Below are positions 9,362 to 20,079 of a stretch of DNA of 64,000 nt, in pieces. Position numbers and translations under genes: made by a program. Source of the DNA: Mycolicibacterium llatzerense (lineage in GTDB: Bacteria > Actinomycetota > Actinomycetes > Mycobacteriales > Mycobacteriaceae); the NCBI RefSeq assembly GCF_000878195.1, contig NZ_JXST01000002.1:1-64000 (forward strand), given 5' to 3'. Position 1 is the stretch's first letter. Every line of letters begins with the position of its first letter. The notes below the pieces were generated by a model. It did no database searches, had not been told where the DNA came from, and saw nothing but the letters and a program-made list of their open reading frames with translations.

Positions 9362-9721
9362 ATGAACGCTGTTGCGCCCCGGGTGGCGGGCTGGTTTCGT
9401 TTGATCGCTCTGGCCGAGGCCCTCAGCTGGGTCGGGCTGCTGACCGGCATGTACTTCAAGTACCTCGGTACGCCCCGCACCGAGATCGGCGTGCAGATCT
9501 TCGGCATGGTCCACGGAATCGTGTTTCTGGCGTTCCTGGCCACCGGACTGATCGTCGGCTGGGCGGCGCGCTGGTCGATGCTGACCTGGGTGTCGGCGGC
9601 GGTAGCCAGCATCGTGCCGCTGGCCAGCGTGATCTTCCTGCGCTGGGCCGAGCGCAACGGGGCACTGGCTGTCGGGGCCGCTACGGCAGAGGCCGAACCG
9701 GAGACGTCGGCCGTCGCGTGA
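9362..9721 (+). CDS. DUF3817 integral membrane protein
   Basis: 119 residues with three hydrophobic helices and the DUF3817 hallmarks: a start resembling WFRLIALAEALSWVGLL, then YFKYL and a central GMVHGIVFLAFLA. The C-terminal tail is hydrophilic and Ala/Glu-rich. The start at 9362 has CACAAT six bases upstream (possible leaderless -10). A second, diverged DUF3817 gene lies at 32,986. Family function is unknown. Confidence 0.85.
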   Translation: MNAVAPRVAGWFRLIALAEALSWVGLLTGMYFKYLGTPRTEIGVQIFGMVHGIVFLAFLATGLIVGWAARWSMLTWVSAAVASIVPLASVIFLRWAERNGALAVGAATAEAEPETSAVA

Positions 9722-9734
9722 CAGACTGGACAGC

Positions 9735-10634
9735 GTGACTCGTCCGCGTCCTTTTGGTCCCGCGCTGTCCGGTGCGGTCGACCTGTCCGCGCTCAAGAAC
9801 CGTCCCGCCGAAGGCGCTGCCGCGGCTGGTGGCGCACCCGGTGGTGCTACCGGTGGCATCGAAATCACCGAGGCCAATCTCGAAGCCGAGGTGCTGATCC
9901 GCTCCGGCGAGGTGCCCGTCGTCGTGCTGCTGTGGTCGCCGCGCAGCGACTCGAGCGTTCAGCTGGGCCAGACGCTGTCCGCGCTGGCTGCCGAGGACGG
10001 TGGCACGTGGTCGTTCGGCACGGTGAACGTCGACACCGCACCGCGCATTGCGCAGATGTTCGGCATTCAGGGCGTCCCGACGGTCGTCGCTCTGGCCGGT
10101 GGGCAGCCGATCACCAGCTTCGAGGGCGGCCAGCCGGCTGACCAGCTGCGGCGCTGGGTGGACTCGCTGTTGCAGGCGACCGCCGGCAAGCTGGGCGATG
10201 GCGCCGAGGGCGAGGAGGAGCAGGTCGACCCCGCGCTCGCGCAGGCTCGAGAGCTCCTCGACAGCGGTGACTTCGACGGCGCCTTGGCCGCGTACCAGGC
10301 GATCCTCGACGCCGACCCGGCGCACGTCGAAGCCAAGGGCGCCGTCCGGCAGATCGCGTTTCTGCAGCGCGCGTCGGCGCAGCGTCCTGAGGCCGTGCGT
10401 CTCGCCGACGCCTCGCCCGACGACATCGACCTGGCCTTCGCCGCCGCTGACGTACAGCTGTTCCAGCGCGACGTCGACGGTGCCTTCAATCGGCTGATCG
10501 CGCTCGTCAAGAAAACCGCGGGCGACGACCGGACCCGCGTGCGCACCCGGCTCATCGAGTTGTTCGAGCTGTTCGACCCTGCCGACCCCGAGGTCATCGC
10601 CGGCCGGCGCAACCTCGCCAACGCGCTCTACTGA
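9735..10634 (+). CDS. Thioredoxin-like protein with tetratricopeptide repeats (CnoX/YbbN type)
   Basis: 299 residues. A thioredoxin fold (about 45-150) is followed by TPR helices (150-299). The usual WCGPC active site is replaced by WSPRSDSS, so no redox cysteines remain; a cis-Pro region survives (QGVPTVVAL). Redox-inactive YbbN/CnoX proteins act as holdases or chaperone adaptors, which is the likely role. It starts at a GTG seven bases after CAGACT. Orthologue of Rv1324. Its stop lies five bases before the inverted repeat at 10,640. Confidence 0.88.
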   Translation: MTRPRPFGPALSGAVDLSALKNRPAEGAAAAGGAPGGATGGIEITEANLEAEVLIRSGEVPVVVLLWSPRSDSSVQLGQTLSALAAEDGGTWSFGTVNVDTAPRIAQMFGIQGVPTVVALAGGQPITSFEGGQPADQLRRWVDSLLQATAGKLGDGAEGEEEQVDPALAQARELLDSGDFDGALAAYQAILDADPAHVEAKGAVRQIAFLQRASAQRPEAVRLADASPDDIDLAFAAADVQLFQRDVDGAFNRLIALVKKTAGDDRTRVRTRLIELFELFDPADPEVIAGRRNLANALY

Positions 10635-10639
10635 TCTCT

Positions 10640-10700
10640 CGCGAGCAGACATAAAACTGTCGATTTTGGCTTGAAATCGACAGTTTTATGTCTGCTCGCG
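10640..10700. repeat. Long inverted repeat, copy 1 (27-bp arms)
   Basis: Perfect 27-bp arms (10640-10666 and 10674-10700) around a 7-base spacer. The outer arm begins CGCGAGCAGACATAAAACTG. It lies between two convergent genes, and the right arm supplies the last codons and TAA stop of the hydrolase. A nearly identical copy is at 12,154. Probably a bidirectional terminator or a dispersed palindromic element. Confidence 0.9.
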
Positions 10701-11519
10701 GGAAGCGGTGACCGAAGCCCAGAAGTCTGTGACGGCCTGAGCGATCGCGTCGGTATCGACGAGTAGTGGGCCGACGTGTCCGGCTCCGGTGAGGGGCACG
10801 ACGCGGGCGTCGGGCATGGTGTCGGCGGCGGCCTGGGCGGCCGCGGGGGACCAACCCTGATCGCCGAGGTCGCCGGTCATCAGCAGCGTCGGGACGGTGA
10901 CGGCGGGGAGCAGGTCGGTCAACGCGTGCCAGCGATGCATGAATCGGATTGTGCGTCTTACTGATTCGCGGTCCATCGCCCGGAACGCGGCTTTGAGTTC
11001 GGCGGCTTGGTCGGGATGGGTGGCCTCGGCGCCACCGAGGAGGACGTTGAACAGCACGTTGGTCAGCAGGGGATTGGGGCCGAACAGCCGGTAGGCCGCG
11101 GCCAGCGGATGCGTCTGGGTCCAGCGCTGGCGTCGGCTGACGGGCGTGATCGGTGCCGCGATGGTGGTCAGGCTGCGCAGCCGGTGCGGCTGTGTTGCCG
11201 CCAGCGTGATGCCGACGTGGCCGCCCCAGGCGTTGCCGATCCAGTCGACCACATCGAGGCCGAGCGCGTCGAGCACTTCGCCTGCGGCACAGGCGCATTC
11301 AGCAAGAGTGAAGTCTCGGTGTATCGGGCTGCTCGCGCCGTATCCCGGTCCGTCGATCGTCACCACTTGGCGCTGGACGGCCAGGCTGTCGACGAGCGAA
11401 CCCCAACTGCGCGAGTCGACCCAGAGGCTGTGCCACAAGACGGCGGGAGGTCCGGTTCCGGTGCGACGCACGTGCAGATCGCCGAGGCGGGTGTGGACGT
11501 GCGCGTCGAGTGTCGTCAT
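10686..11519 (-). CDS. Alpha/beta-hydrolase-fold protein lacking the nucleophilic Ser
   Basis: 277 residues with a complete alpha/beta-hydrolase layout: a GPGYGASS turn, a nucleophile elbow, a cap, an acid (D217 or D220 in MTGDLGDQGW) and His248 in TGAGHVG. The elbow reads G-N-A-W-G-G, so the usual Ser/Asp/Cys nucleophile at residue 97 is Ala (codon GCC). Either another residue serves, or the protein is a binding or pseudo-enzyme. The ATG at 11519 has GGAGG five bases upstream. It is divergent from the TetR gene with an operator in between. Its last four residues and TAA come from the inverted repeat at 10,640. Confidence 0.85.
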   Translation of the reverse strand: MTTLDAHVHTRLGDLHVRRTGTGPPAVLWHSLWVDSRSWGSLVDSLAVQRQVVTIDGPGYGASSPIHRDFTLAECACAAGEVLDALGLDVVDWIGNAWGGHVGITLAATQPHRLRSLTTIAAPITPVSRRQRWTQTHPLAAAYRLFGPNPLLTNVLFNVLLGGAEATHPDQAAELKAAFRAMDRESVRRTIRFMHRWHALTDLLPAVTVPTLLMTGDLGDQGWSPAAAQAAADTMPDARVVPLTGAGHVGPLLVDTDAIAQAVTDFWASVTASREQT

Positions 11520-11528
11520 GGCGACCTC

Positions 11529-11543
11529 CATACAGTCTGTATG
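11529..11543. promoter_or_regulatory. TetR-type operator, site 1
   Basis: CATACAGTCTGTATG, a perfect 6-3-6 palindrome just upstream of the hydrolase ribosome-binding site. It shares the CATACA/TGTATG core with site 2. Confidence 0.75.
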
Positions 11544-11549
11544 CTGATA

Positions 11550-11566
11550 CCATACAACTTGTATGG
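11550..11566. promoter_or_regulatory. TetR-type operator, site 2, overlapping the regulator's start codon
   Basis: CCATACAACTTGTATGG is a perfect 8-1-8 palindrome. The tetR ATG (11563-11565) lies inside its right arm, so binding would block its own expression. Confidence 0.78.
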
Positions 11567-12150
11567 TCACGGTCAAGGGGGATTCGCGGGAGCGGCTCAT
11601 CGCAGTCGCCAGTGAGTTGTTCGGTGAGCGGGGCTATCACCAGACCGGTACCGAGGAGATCGTCCGCCGCAGCGGCGTGACCCGCGGCTCGCTCTATCAC
11701 CATTTCGCGGACAAGGAAGCGCTGTTCGAGGAAGTCTTCGACCGCGCCGACCAGGTCGTGAGTGCCCGGGTTCGCGCGGCCGCCGCGGCGGCCGCCGAAC
11801 AGGGGAAGGACGGGTGGTCGGTGTTCCTTGCCGGCTGGGATGCAGCGCTGGACACCGCGGTTGACGCGCCGCTGCAGCGTATCCGGGTGGTCGACGCGCC
11901 CGCCGTACTCGGCTGGCAGAAATGGCAGGAGCGCAACGCGCGGTACACCCTGGCCAACGTCGAAGCCGGCCTCGTCACCCTACTGGAGCAGGGTGTGCTT
12001 GCGCCGCAGCCGATTTCACCGTTGGCAGTGCTGCTGATGGGACTCAGCAATCAAGCCGTCGCGGCAATCGCAGGGGCGCCGGATCCAGTCCGGGCACGCC
12101 GCGACATTGGTGCCGCGCTGCGTCGTCTCCTCGACGGCCTGCGCACCTGA
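11563..12150 (+). CDS. TetR/AcrR-family repressor of the adjacent hydrolase gene
   Basis: 195 residues. The N-terminal HTH (about 8-55) shows the family pattern RERLIAVASELFGERGYHQTGTEEIVRRSG followed in separate segments by GVTRGSLYHHFADKEALF. The C-terminal ligand domain resembles the YfiR-type. No Shine-Dalgarno sequence precedes the ATG and the start codon lies within an operator palindrome, which points to autoregulation. It probably represses the divergent hydrolase gene through the two CATACA-type operators. The gene ends four bases before the second long inverted repeat. Confidence 0.9.
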   Translation: MVTVKGDSRERLIAVASELFGERGYHQTGTEEIVRRSGVTRGSLYHHFADKEALFEEVFDRADQVVSARVRAAAAAAAEQGKDGWSVFLAGWDAALDTAVDAPLQRIRVVDAPAVLGWQKWQERNARYTLANVEAGLVTLLEQGVLAPQPISPLAVLLMGLSNQAVAAIAGAPDPVRARRDIGAALRRLLDGLRT

Positions 12151-12153
12151 CTT

Positions 12154-12214
12154 CGCGAGCAGACACAAAACTGTCGATTTCGTCTTGAAATCGACAGTTT
12201 TGCGTCTGCTCGCG
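12154..12214. repeat. Long inverted repeat, copy 2 (27-bp arms)
   Basis: Arms 12154-12180 and 12188-12214 around a 7-base spacer, with one mismatch (A opposite C). Nearly identical to copy 1 at 10,640 and also between convergent genes (tetR and glgB). The two copies bracket the tetR-hydrolase pair. Confidence 0.9.
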
Positions 12215-12222
12215 GAAGAACG

Positions 12223-14402
<2,180 letters not shown>

Positions 14403-14406
<4 letters not shown>

Positions 14407-16469
14407 GGTTGCCTCCGCAGGAGGTTCAGCCGCTTGTCGTACGGGATTTGCGGCATGTTCACTACGTGGGCTACCGCTTTGCCCGGGTCCAGTCGCACGT
14501 AATTCGATGCGCCCCATTGGTATTCCTCACCGGTGATCTCGTCGCGTACCCAGAACCGATCATGTTCCTCCATGCCGAGGGCGCCCATGTCCAGCCACAG
14601 CGTTGCCTGCTCGGGGCCGAATGCGTTGAGCGTCAACACCACAAGGACGGTGTCGCCGGTGACGGGGTCGAACTTGCTGTACGCCAACATCGAGTCGTTG
14701 TCGACGTGATGGAACTTGATGGTCCGCAATTGGCTGAGCGCGGGGTGCACCCGCCGGATCTCGTTGAGCCGGGTCAGCAACGGCTCGAGGGACCGGCCGC
14801 CGGCCAGAGCGGCCTCGAATTCGCGTGGCCGCAACTGGTACTTCTCGGAGTCCAGGTACTCCTCGCTGCCCTCGCGAAGTGCCAGGTGCTCGAACAGTTC
14901 GTAGCCGGAGTAGACGCCCCAGGACGAGCTCAGGGTGGCGGCCAGCACCGCCCGGATCGCGAACATGCCTGGGCCGCAATGCTGCAGGCCGGCATGCAGG
15001 ATGTCGGGGGTGTTGACGAACAGGTTCGGCCGGTAGAAGTCGGCGTACTCGGCGATCTGCTGGCCGAATTCGGTGATCTCCCACTTGAAGTTGCGCCAGG
15101 TGAAGTACGTATACGACTGCGTGAAGCCGAGTTTCGCGAGCCCGTAGAGCCGGGCCGGGCGGGTGAACGCCTCGGACAGGAACAGCACGTCGGGGTCGAT
15201 GTTCTTGGCCTGGGCGATCAGCCAGGCCCAGAAGTTCGCCGGCTTGGTGTGCGGATTGTCGACGCGGAAGATCTTGACGCCGTGCGACATCCAGAACTTG
15301 ACCACGCGCAGCACTTCGTCGTACAGGCCGGCCGGATCGTTGTCGAAGTTCAGCGGGTAGATGTCCTGGTACTTCTTCGGCGGATTCTCCGCGTACGCGA
15401 TGGTGCCGTCGGGCAGCACGGTGAACCACTCCGGGTGGTCCTTGGCCCACGGGTGGTCCGGCGCGCATTGCAGCGCCAGGTCGAGTGCCACCTCCAAGCC
15501 GTTGTCGCGGGCGGCGGCGACCATGTCGTCGAATTCGGCGATGGTGCCCAGATCCGGGTGCACCGCGTCGTGGCCGCCTTCGTCGCTGCCGATGGCCCAG
15601 GGAGAGCCGACGTCACCGGGCGCGGCGGTCACGTTGTTGTTCGGCCCCTTGCGGTGCACTTTGCCGATCGGGTGCACCGGCGGCAGGTACAGCACGTCGA
15701 ATCCCATTGCGGCAACTCGCGGGATGGCCTTTGCGGTCGTGGCGAACGTGCCGTGCACCGGCTGACCATCGGCATCCCAGCCGCCGGTGGAGCGGGGGAA
15801 GAGCTCGTACCAGGCGCTGAACCGGGCCCGCGGCCGGTCGACCCAGATGCCGTATTGCTCTCCGCGAGTGACCAATTCACGCAATGGGTACTTGCGCAGC
15901 AGGTCGGTGACGTCGGGTGCGAGGGCTGCTCCGGCGCGGATGAACGGGTCGCCCTCCTCCCGGAGCCGGCGCGCGGCGGCGAGCAGCGGGGCGCGGTCGC
16001 CCTGCGGGACGGCCGTGGCGGCGCGCTCCAGTAGCCCCGCACCGATCAGCAGGTCATTGGACAGCTCCGCCTCGCTCTGGCCGGCGTCGAGCTTGGCGGT
16101 GATGGCGTGGCGCCACGTGGCGATGGGGTCGCCCCAGCCGTCGACACGGAACGTCCACAGACCGACCGCATCGGGCGTGAACTGACCGTGGAACACGTCG
16201 GGCGTATAGCCCGGCGCCATGGGCATGCGGGTCGGCTTGACCTTGGCCCGCGACGGCGCCGGCACCGGCGTCGCGCCCGGCGGGGTGTCAGCGAGCTGCG
16301 GGTAGACCGGGCCGTGGTAGCGCACCACCAGCGTTGCGGCGACGGCGTCGTGGCCTTCGCGCCACACGGTGGCGCTGATCGGAACCACTTCGCCGACCAC
16401 GGCCTTGGCGGGATATCGACCTGCGGACACCACGGGTGCGACGTCGTCGATCTCGATCCGACCGGCCAC
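14403..16469 (-). CDS. glgE: Alpha-1,4-glucan:maltose-1-phosphate maltosyltransferase
   Basis: 688 residues, GH13 subfamily 3. It extends alpha-1,4-glucans using maltose-1-phosphate. An N-terminal Ig-like domain starting [12 protein letters not shown] is followed by a four-helix dimer region (about 110-180) and the barrel. Catalytic nucleophile Asp in [13 protein letters not shown] and acid Glu in [10 protein letters not shown] are present. Start: GTG 16469 has AAGGAG seven bases upstream; a TTG at 16472 is the alternative. It is co-transcribed with glgB (GTGA overlap) and divergent from glgP. Orthologue of Rv1327c. Confidence 0.96.
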
Positions 16470-16618
16470 CAAATCACTCCTTACCCGGGACTACGGGACT
16501 ACGCATACCCACCGTAGTAGCCCATGACACCCGATGGGCAGTGACCAGTTGGATGGGCATCCGGGCTGTCACCGAACTGACCCTGCATACGCAAGAAATG
16601 TCAGTAAGGTTGGCTCGT

Positions 16619-19237
16619 GTGAAAGCCCTCCGCCGGTTCACCGTCCGTGCCCACCTGCCCGAACGCCTCGCCGCTCTGGAGCGGCTGTCCATCAACCTGC
16701 GCTGGTCCTGGCACACGCCGACCCAGGAGCTGTTCGCGGAGATCGATCCGGCGCTGTGGGAACAGGTCGGCGCCGACCCTGTGGCGTTGCTCGGGGCGGT
16801 CAGCCCGGCGCGTCTCGATGAGCTGGCGGCCGACGACGACTTCGTCGGCCGGGTGAACCACCGGGCCACCGATCTGGACAGCTATTTGAGCCGGCCGCTG
16901 TGGTACCAGGAGCAGGCCGACCACGCGCTGGACGGCGGTCCCGCGATGCCGAAGGGCATCGCGTACTTCTCCATGGAGTTCGGCGTCGCGGAGGTCTTGC
17001 CGAACTACTCGGGCGGTCTGGGCATCCTCGCGGGCGATCACCTCAAGTCGGCGTCAGACCTCGGGCTGCCGCTGATCGCGGTGGGGCTGTACTACCGGTC
17101 CGGCTATTTCAAGCAGTCGCTGACGGCCGACGGCTGGCAGAACGAGAACTATCCGTCGTTCGATCCGCAGGGTCTGCCGCTGCGGCTGCTGACTTGGGCC
17201 GACGGCCAGCCGGCGCTGGTGTCGCTGAACCTGCCGGAATCGCAGGTGCTGCGGGCGCGGGTATGGGTGGCGCAGGTCGGACGAGTTCCGTTGCTGCTGC
17301 TCGATTCTGACATCCCCGAGAACGATCATGAGCTGCGCTCGGTCACCGACCGGCTCTACGGCGGCGACCAGGAACACCGGATCAAACAGGAGCTGCTCGC
17401 CGGCATCGGCGGCATCCGCGCGATCCGGGCGTTCACCGAGATCGAGGGCATCGACGCGCCCGAGGTCTACCACATGAACGAAGGCCACGCGGGTTTCCTT
17501 GGCGTGGAACGTATTCGGGAGTACATCAGCGGGTCCGGGCTGGACTTCGAGACCGCGTGGACGGTGGTGCGGTCGTCGACCGTTTTCACCACCCACACCC
17601 CCGTGCCAGCCGGTATCGACCGGTTCCCGGTGCAGATGGTGCGTCGATACTTCGATGACACCGTCGCCTCGCCGCTGCTGCCTGAGGTGCCGCTGTACCG
17701 GGTGGTCGCGTTCGGCGCGGAGGACGACCCGGAAAAATTCAACATGGCGCACATGGGTTTACGGCTCGCGCAGCGGGCCAACGGGGTGTCACTGCTGCAC
17801 GGCCGGGTCAGCCGCGGCATGTTCAACGAGCTGTGGCCGGGCTTCGACCAGTCGGAGGTGCCGATCGGGTCGATCACCAACGGGGTGCATGCGCCGACCT
17901 GGGCAGCGCCGCAATGGCTGGAGTTGGGCCGCGAGCTGGTCGGCGTGGAAGGAATGGCGGCCGTCGACCAGGCGGCAGGGGAGCCGCAGTTGTGGCAGCG
18001 GTTGCACGACGTCGATCCCGGTCACCTGTGGTGGATTCGGTCGCAGCTGCGCGAGATGCTCGTCGCCGACGTGCGGGCCCGGCTGCGCCGCTCGTGGCTG
18101 GAGCGCGGTGCCACCGAGGCCGAACTCGGTTGGATTGCAAACGCTTTCGATCCGTCGGTGTTGACCATCGGCTTTGCCCGCCGGGTGCCCACCTACAAGC
18201 GACTGACGTTGATGCTGCGTGACCCGGAGCGGCTGGAGCGGCTGCTGCTGGACGAGTCGCGGCCGCTGCAGTTGATCGTCGCGGGCAAGTCACATCCCGC
18301 CGACGAGGGCGGCAAGGCGCTGATCCAGCAGGTGGTGAAGTTCGCCGACCGGCCCGAGGTGCGGCACCGGATCGCCTTCCTGCCGGACTACGACATGTCG
18401 ATGGCGCGGCTGCTGTACTGGGGCTGCGATGTGTGGCTCAACAACCCGCTGCGTCCACTGGAGGCATGTGGCACGTCGGGCATGAAGAGCGCGCTCAACG
18501 GTGGGCTGAACCTCTCGATCCGCGACGGCTGGTGGGATGAGTGGTACGACGGCGAAAACGGTTGGGAAATCCCGACTGCCGACGGCGTCACCGACGAGAC
18601 GCGCCGCGACGACCTCGAAGCCGCCGCGTTGTACGACCTGATGCAGAACTCGGTGGCGCCCAAGTTCTACGAGCGCAACGAGCACGGCGTGCCGATGCGC
18701 TGGGTGGAGATGGTGCGGCACACGCTGCAGTCCCTGGGACCCAAGGTGCTGGCATCGCGGATGGTGCGCGACTACACCGAGAAGTACTACGCGCCTGCGG
18801 CACAGTCGTTCCGGCGCACGGTGGAGCCGGTCGACGGCGTGCCGTACGGCGCGGCCCGCTCGCTGGCGGCCTATCGGCAGCGGGTGACGGAGGCCTGGCC
18901 GAAGATCCAGATCACCGACGTGGACAGCTACGGGCTGCCCGATACGCCGCTACTGGGCTCGGAGTTGTCGCTGACTGCCACCGTGAAGCTGGCCGGGCTG
19001 CGCACCGATGAGGTTGTGGTGCAAGCGGTTCTGGGTCGGGTCGATGCCGGCGACCAGTTGGTCGACCCGGTGACGGTGCCGATGGCGCACACCAGTTCCG
19101 GCGACGGCGGCGTCGAGGTGTTCTCCGCGACCACGCCGCTGCCGGTGGCGGGTCCGGTCGGGTACACCGTGCGAGTGTTGCCGCACAACGCATTACTGGC
19201 CGCTGACAACGAGCTCGGGCTGGTCACGCTGGCGTGA
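16619..19237 (+). CDS. glgP: Alpha-glucan (maltodextrin) phosphorylase
   Basis: 872 residues of the GT35 family. It releases glucose-1-phosphate from alpha-1,4-glucans. The PLP lysine is in EACGTSGMKSALNGGLN and the glucan-phosphate region in IVAGKSHPADEGGKALI. The GTG at 16619 gives the conserved actinobacterial start MKALRRFTVRAHLPERL; extending upstream adds unconserved sequence. Divergent from glgE-glgB with a 149-base promoter region, so synthesis and breakdown can be controlled from one intergenic segment. The stop overlaps the next gene by GTGA. Orthologue of Rv1328. Confidence 0.95.
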   Translation: MKALRRFTVRAHLPERLAALERLSINLRWSWHTPTQELFAEIDPALWEQVGADPVALLGAVSPARLDELAADDDFVGRVNHRATDLDSYLSRPLWYQEQADHALDGGPAMPKGIAYFSMEFGVAEVLPNYSGGLGILAGDHLKSASDLGLPLIAVGLYYRSGYFKQSLTADGWQNENYPSFDPQGLPLRLLTWADGQPALVSLNLPESQVLRARVWVAQVGRVPLLLLDSDIPENDHELRSVTDRLYGGDQEHRIKQELLAGIGGIRAIRAFTEIEGIDAPEVYHMNEGHAGFLGVERIREYISGSGLDFETAWTVVRSSTVFTTHTPVPAGIDRFPVQMVRRYFDDTVASPLLPEVPLYRVVAFGAEDDPEKFNMAHMGLRLAQRANGVSLLHGRVSRGMFNELWPGFDQSEVPIGSITNGVHAPTWAAPQWLELGRELVGVEGMAAVDQAAGEPQLWQRLHDVDPGHLWWIRSQLREMLVADVRARLRRSWLERGATEAELGWIANAFDPSVLTIGFARRVPTYKRLTLMLRDPERLERLLLDESRPLQLIVAGKSHPADEGGKALIQQVVKFADRPEVRHRIAFLPDYDMSMARLLYWGCDVWLNNPLRPLEACGTSGMKSALNGGLNLSIRDGWWDEWYDGENGWEIPTADGVTDETRRDDLEAAALYDLMQNSVAPKFYERNEHGVPMRWVEMVRHTLQSLGPKVLASRMVRDYTEKYYAPAAQSFRRTVEPVDGVPYGAARSLAAYRQRVTEAWPKIQITDVDSYGLPDTPLLGSELSLTATVKLAGLRTDEVVVQAVLGRVDAGDQLVDPVTVPMAHTSSGDGGVEVFSATTPLPVAGPVGYTVRVLPHNALLAADNELGLVTLA

Positions 19238-20079
19238 GTGCTCTGACTGTTGCGGTCGATGGCGGACCGTACGCGCTGGCGGCTGGTCCGGACGGCGCGA
19301 TGTGGGTGACATTGGTGTCGGCGGGTTCGGTGGCTCGGATCGACGCCAGTGGTGAGGTGCGGGTGTTCGAGGTCGGTGCCGACAGCCGCCCGATGCAGAT
19401 CTGCGCGGGACCCGACGGGGCCATGTGGTTCACCTGCTCCGGCACAGACCAGCTGGGCCGGATCGCCGGTGACGGTGCGCTGACGTTCGTCGAATTGGAT
19501 TCGGGCAGTGCACCGTTCGGTATCACTGTGGGACCCGACGACGCGGTGTGGTTCACCGCCATGGACACCGGAACGGTGGGCCGGGTCGGGGCCGACGGCG
19601 CGGTCGAGGTGGTTGCCGTGCCCCGCGGGATGCCGTCGATGATCGCTGCCGGCGGTGACGGTGCGCTGTGGTTCACGCTGAATCAGAAGTCCGCCATCGG
19701 GCGACTGACGGTCGCCGGTCAGCTGTCCATCCGGCCGACACCGACACCGTCGGCGGGGCCGGTCGGCATCTGCGCCACTCACGATGACGCGGTGTGGTTC
19801 ACCGCAATCGGCGCCGACAAGCTGGGCCGCATCCCGCTCAACGACGCCATCCAGGAACTCGATCTGCCGGGCAAGCCGCACGCGGTGGTCGCCGATGAGG
19901 CCGACGGCGTGTGGGTGAGTCTATGGGGTGCGGACGGAATCGCACGGGTCACCGCCGATGGCGAGGTCTCGACGTTCGATCTGCCGCCGGGCAGCGAGCC
20001 GCACGGGTTGGCCGTCGACCGTGATGGCGCGCTGTGGGTGGCGTTGGAATCCGGATTCGTGGTGCGACTGCCGGTCTAG
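19234..20079 (+). CDS. Streptogramin lyase (Vgb)-like beta-propeller protein
   Basis: 281 residues made of repeated ~42-residue blades, each with a version of GPDGAMWFT...G.LGRI, as in virginiamycin B lyase and NHL-type propellers. Vgb linearises type B streptogramins. The blade signature is clear, but I could not confirm the full set of catalytic residues, so it may be only a propeller with another ligand. The GTG overlaps the glgP stop (GTGA), which couples it to a glucan gene. The stop codon shares CTAG with the stop of the convergent monooxygenase. Confidence 0.78.
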   Translation: MSALTVAVDGGPYALAAGPDGAMWVTLVSAGSVARIDASGEVRVFEVGADSRPMQICAGPDGAMWFTCSGTDQLGRIAGDGALTFVELDSGSAPFGITVGPDDAVWFTAMDTGTVGRVGADGAVEVVAVPRGMPSMIAAGGDGALWFTLNQKSAIGRLTVAGQLSIRPTPTPSAGPVGICATHDDAVWFTAIGADKLGRIPLNDAIQELDLPGKPHAVVADEADGVWVSLWGADGIARVTADGEVSTFDLPPGSEPHGLAVDRDGALWVALESGFVVRLPV

